Shown piece after piece: positions 13,734 through 14,927 of a stretch of 14,927 bases of DNA; the first letter of the stretch is position 1; the number at the start of each line of letters is the position of its first letter. The position numbers were made by a program, and so were the translations under genes. Under the pieces are notes generated by a model. It saw nothing but the letters and a program-made list of their open reading frames with translations. It had not been told where the DNA came from and searched no databases. Origin of the DNA: Akkermansiaceae bacterium (GTDB lineage Bacteria; Verrucomicrobiota; Verrucomicrobiia; Verrucomicrobiales; Akkermansiaceae); contig JAQGPE010000238.1 of the NCBI GenBank assembly GCA_028293225.1, positions 1 to 14,927 on the forward strand. Direction: 5' to 3'.

Positions 13734-14144
13734 CTATGAGTCCATTGCGTCCTTCTCAGCCTGGGTCATCTCCAGGCGGTGCTCTTTGGCCAGCTTGAGA
13801 AATTCCTGGCGGATCTTGTCGATGTCTTTTTCCTCGAGGTTCTCGAGATCCATCAGCGAATTTTTAGCCTCCTTCTGAACCCGGATCAGCTCGTCCAGTT
13901 TGAGTTGAAGCGCAGCCGAGTCACGGTTCTGGGAGTTCTGGATCAGGAACACCATCAGGAAGGTGATGATGGTCGTGCTGGTATTGATCACCAGTTGCCA
14001 GGTGTCGCTGTATTTGAAGACCGGCCCGCAGGCCGCCCAAAGCAGGATCAGCAAAACTGCCCCGGCAAAAGTCGCCGGGTGGCCAGCCTGGGTTGACGCT
14101 TTATTGGCAAACTTGGAGAACCAGGAGTTTTTGCGGTGTTTCAT
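13734..14144 (-). CDS. Low-affinity iron permease family protein
   Basis: This is a 136-residue protein. Two transmembrane segments (about 24-44, GHPATFAGAVLLILLWAACG, and 50-68, LVINTSTTIITFLMVFLIQ) are followed by NSQNRDSAALQLKLDELI (69-87). A long charged helical, coiled-coil-like tail runs to the end (LMDLENLEEKDIDKIRQ...). The TM2 block with FLMVFLIQNSQNRD is the signature of the bacterial low-affinity iron permease family (PF04120). The family is named after yeast Fet4, but bacterial members of this size have only two TM segments and their transport role is unproven. It is an inner-membrane protein, probably oligomeric. There is no SD. A 6-bp hairpin (CGATGG 14147-14152 with CCATCG 14161-14166) lies just before the ATG and could affect initiation. 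It is divergent from the DUF1348 gene. Confidence 0.85.
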   Translation of the reverse strand: MKHRKNSWFSKFANKASTQAGHPATFAGAVLLILLWAACGPVFKYSDTWQLVINTSTTIITFLMVFLIQNSQNRDSAALQLKLDELIRVQKEAKNSLMDLENLEEKDIDKIRQEFLKLAKEHRLEMTQAEKDAMDS

Positions 14145-14305
14145 TGCGATGGGTTTTCAGCCATCGGCTACTCTAGCAGATATTTTAAGACCTGCATCTT
14201 TTGGCGGGATTGTGGATTTGACGCCCCACCCGGTTGAAGCATTCTGGAAGGGTGAGAGTCCTGCGTGCGCAGCGACGCCGGTCCGCTCTGTGAACTCCAG
14301 TTTGT
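14145..14305. other. Divergent intergenic region, iron permease / DUF1348
   Basis: This 161-bp stretch must hold the promoters of both neighbours. The visible structure is the dyad CGATGG-8-CCATCG (14147-14166) next to the permease start and an AT-richer patch (about 14168-14192). No consensus promoter is convincing. Confidence 0.35.
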
Positions 14306-14791
14306 ATGAATCCCGATCCCTCTTCCGCCCGCCCGCCGCTGCCGCCTTTCACCCGCGAATCGGCGATCGAAAAAGTCCGCCTCGCCGAGAACGGCTGGAA
14401 TTCCCGCAGCCCGGAGAAGGTGGCGCTCGCCTACACGGACGACAGCTACTGGCGGAACCGCGCCGAGTTCTTTCAGGGGCGCTCCGCGATCGTGGCTTTC
14501 CTGACCCGCAAGTGGCAGAAGGAGCTGGAGTACCGCCTGATCAAGGAACTGTGGGCCTTTGACGGTTCCCGGATCGCCGTGCGCTTCGCCTATGAATGGC
14601 GCGACGATTCCGGCAACTGGTTCCGTTCCTACGGCAACGAGAACTGGGAATTCGATGACGCCGGGCTGATGCACCACCGCTATGCCTGCATCAACGATCT
14701 TCCGATCGCGGTGGAAGACCGGCTGTTTCATTGGGATCGTTCCGGGCCGCGGCCGCTGGACCATCCGGGACTTTCCGAGCTCGGCTTGTGA
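14306..14791 (+). CDS. DUF1348 / NTF2-like (SnoaL-fold) protein
   Basis: This is a 161-residue protein. The core is closely patterned on the DUF1348 family (PF07080): [20 protein letters not shown] (10-29), [20 protein letters not shown] (32-51), [19 protein letters not shown] (52-70), [12 protein letters not shown] (76-87) and [20 protein letters not shown] (90-109). [13 protein letters not shown] (110-122) and the closing [10 protein letters not shown] follow. Its length is usual for the family. Members have the NTF2-like cone fold. A few resemble small-molecule isomerases or hydrolases, but no reaction is established. It is cytoplasmic, with no signal peptide. No SD precedes ATG 14306. A weak inverted repeat (TTCGAG 14797-14802 with CTCGAA 14825-14830) follows the stop and may be a terminator. 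Confidence 0.9.
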   Translation: MNPDPSSARPPLPPFTRESAIEKVRLAENGWNSRSPEKVALAYTDDSYWRNRAEFFQGRSAIVAFLTRKWQKELEYRLIKELWAFDGSRIAVRFAYEWRDDSGNWFRSYGNENWEFDDAGLMHHRYACINDLPIAVEDRLFHWDRSGPRPLDHPGLSELGL

Positions 14792-14842
14792 GATCATTCG
14801 AGATCCCGTTCTTGTTACCTCTCGCTCGAAGGTGTAGAGGGC

Positions 14843-14927
14843 ATGGCCGAATGGATCGCTTTTGAAATGAATGCTTCGACGCAAACCCATGCCATGGTCC
14901 GCATTTTCCGCGGGATCCTCTTCGTGC
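14843..14927 (+). CDS. Possible 5' end of a further gene, cut by window edge
   Basis: From ATG 14843 the plus strand stays open to the edge (28 codons), with further in-frame ATGs at 14867 and 14894. The last gives MVRIFRGILFV, which could be the start of a signal peptide or membrane segment. There is no well-placed SD. So short a run could be chance, and nothing can be said of function. Confidence 0.25.
   Translation, partial: MAEWIAFEMNASTQTHAMVRIFRGILFV

Noticed and set aside
14168..14890. 240-codon minus-strand frame opposite the DUF1348 gene
   Set aside because: The plus strand matches DUF1348 over nearly its full length, and the minus frame shows no family pattern.

Overview
The window looks like a piece of a high-GC Verrucomicrobiota chromosome, most plausibly a Luteolibacter or Haloferula-like member of Verrucomicrobiales. 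This is inferred from gene content, not from a marker gene. The pointers are a PVC-type dehydrogenase propeller fused to helical repeats, a PEP-CTERM exported protein, a XylR-like AraC regulator with a sugar-binding-type sensor domain, a large exported metallophosphoesterase ending in a 'yYRV'-type module, and almost no Shine-Dalgarno sequences. I see no rRNA, tRNA, CRISPR array, insertion sequence or prophage gene.

Layout. 1-439 (-): 5' part of a VOC/PhnB-like protein, cut by the window edge. 571-1770 (+): exported stand-alone caspase-fold peptidase of the gingipain (C25) type. 1927-6351 (+): a 1474-residue exported multidomain protein, in order a degenerate SGNH-hydrolase domain, a sorbosone-dehydrogenase-type propeller, HEAT-like helices interrupted by a discoidin domain, and an azurin-like copper domain. 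A hairpin at 6385-6429 separates it from a convergent minus-strand run. In transcription order that run is a PEP-CTERM protein (11457-10768), a TPR-sulfotransferase (10713-9289) and a 915-residue metallophosphoesterase (9196-6449). A XylR/AraC-type regulator (11701-12942, +) is divergent from this run and shares a 243-bp intergenic region with it, in which two direct repeats look like an operator. The right end holds small housekeeping or stress-type genes: an 87-residue orphan (-), a KGG-motif basic protein with a clear SD and an intrinsic terminator (-), a two-TM low-affinity iron permease-family protein (-), a DUF1348/NTF2-like protein (+), and possibly the first codons of another gene at the right edge.

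How the genes may work together. The left half encodes exported, probably periplasmic or surface, degradation and oxidation functions: a protease, and an oxidase that appears to pass electrons to its own copper domain instead of the C-terminal heme common in this family. The middle block pairs a surface-sorted protein, an enzyme that adds sulfate to a partner, and an exported phosphoesterase, next to a regulator of a class that normally senses a sugar. A carbohydrate-responsive surface-modification locus is a reasonable hypothesis, but nothing in the sequence proves co-function. The largest gap without a gene is 243 bp (11458-11700). I do not see an unmistakable new defence or mobile system. 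The most unusual items are the SGNH/propeller/HEAT/discoidin/cupredoxin fusion and the PEP-CTERM/sulfotransferase/phosphoesterase locus with its hairpin and operator-like repeats.
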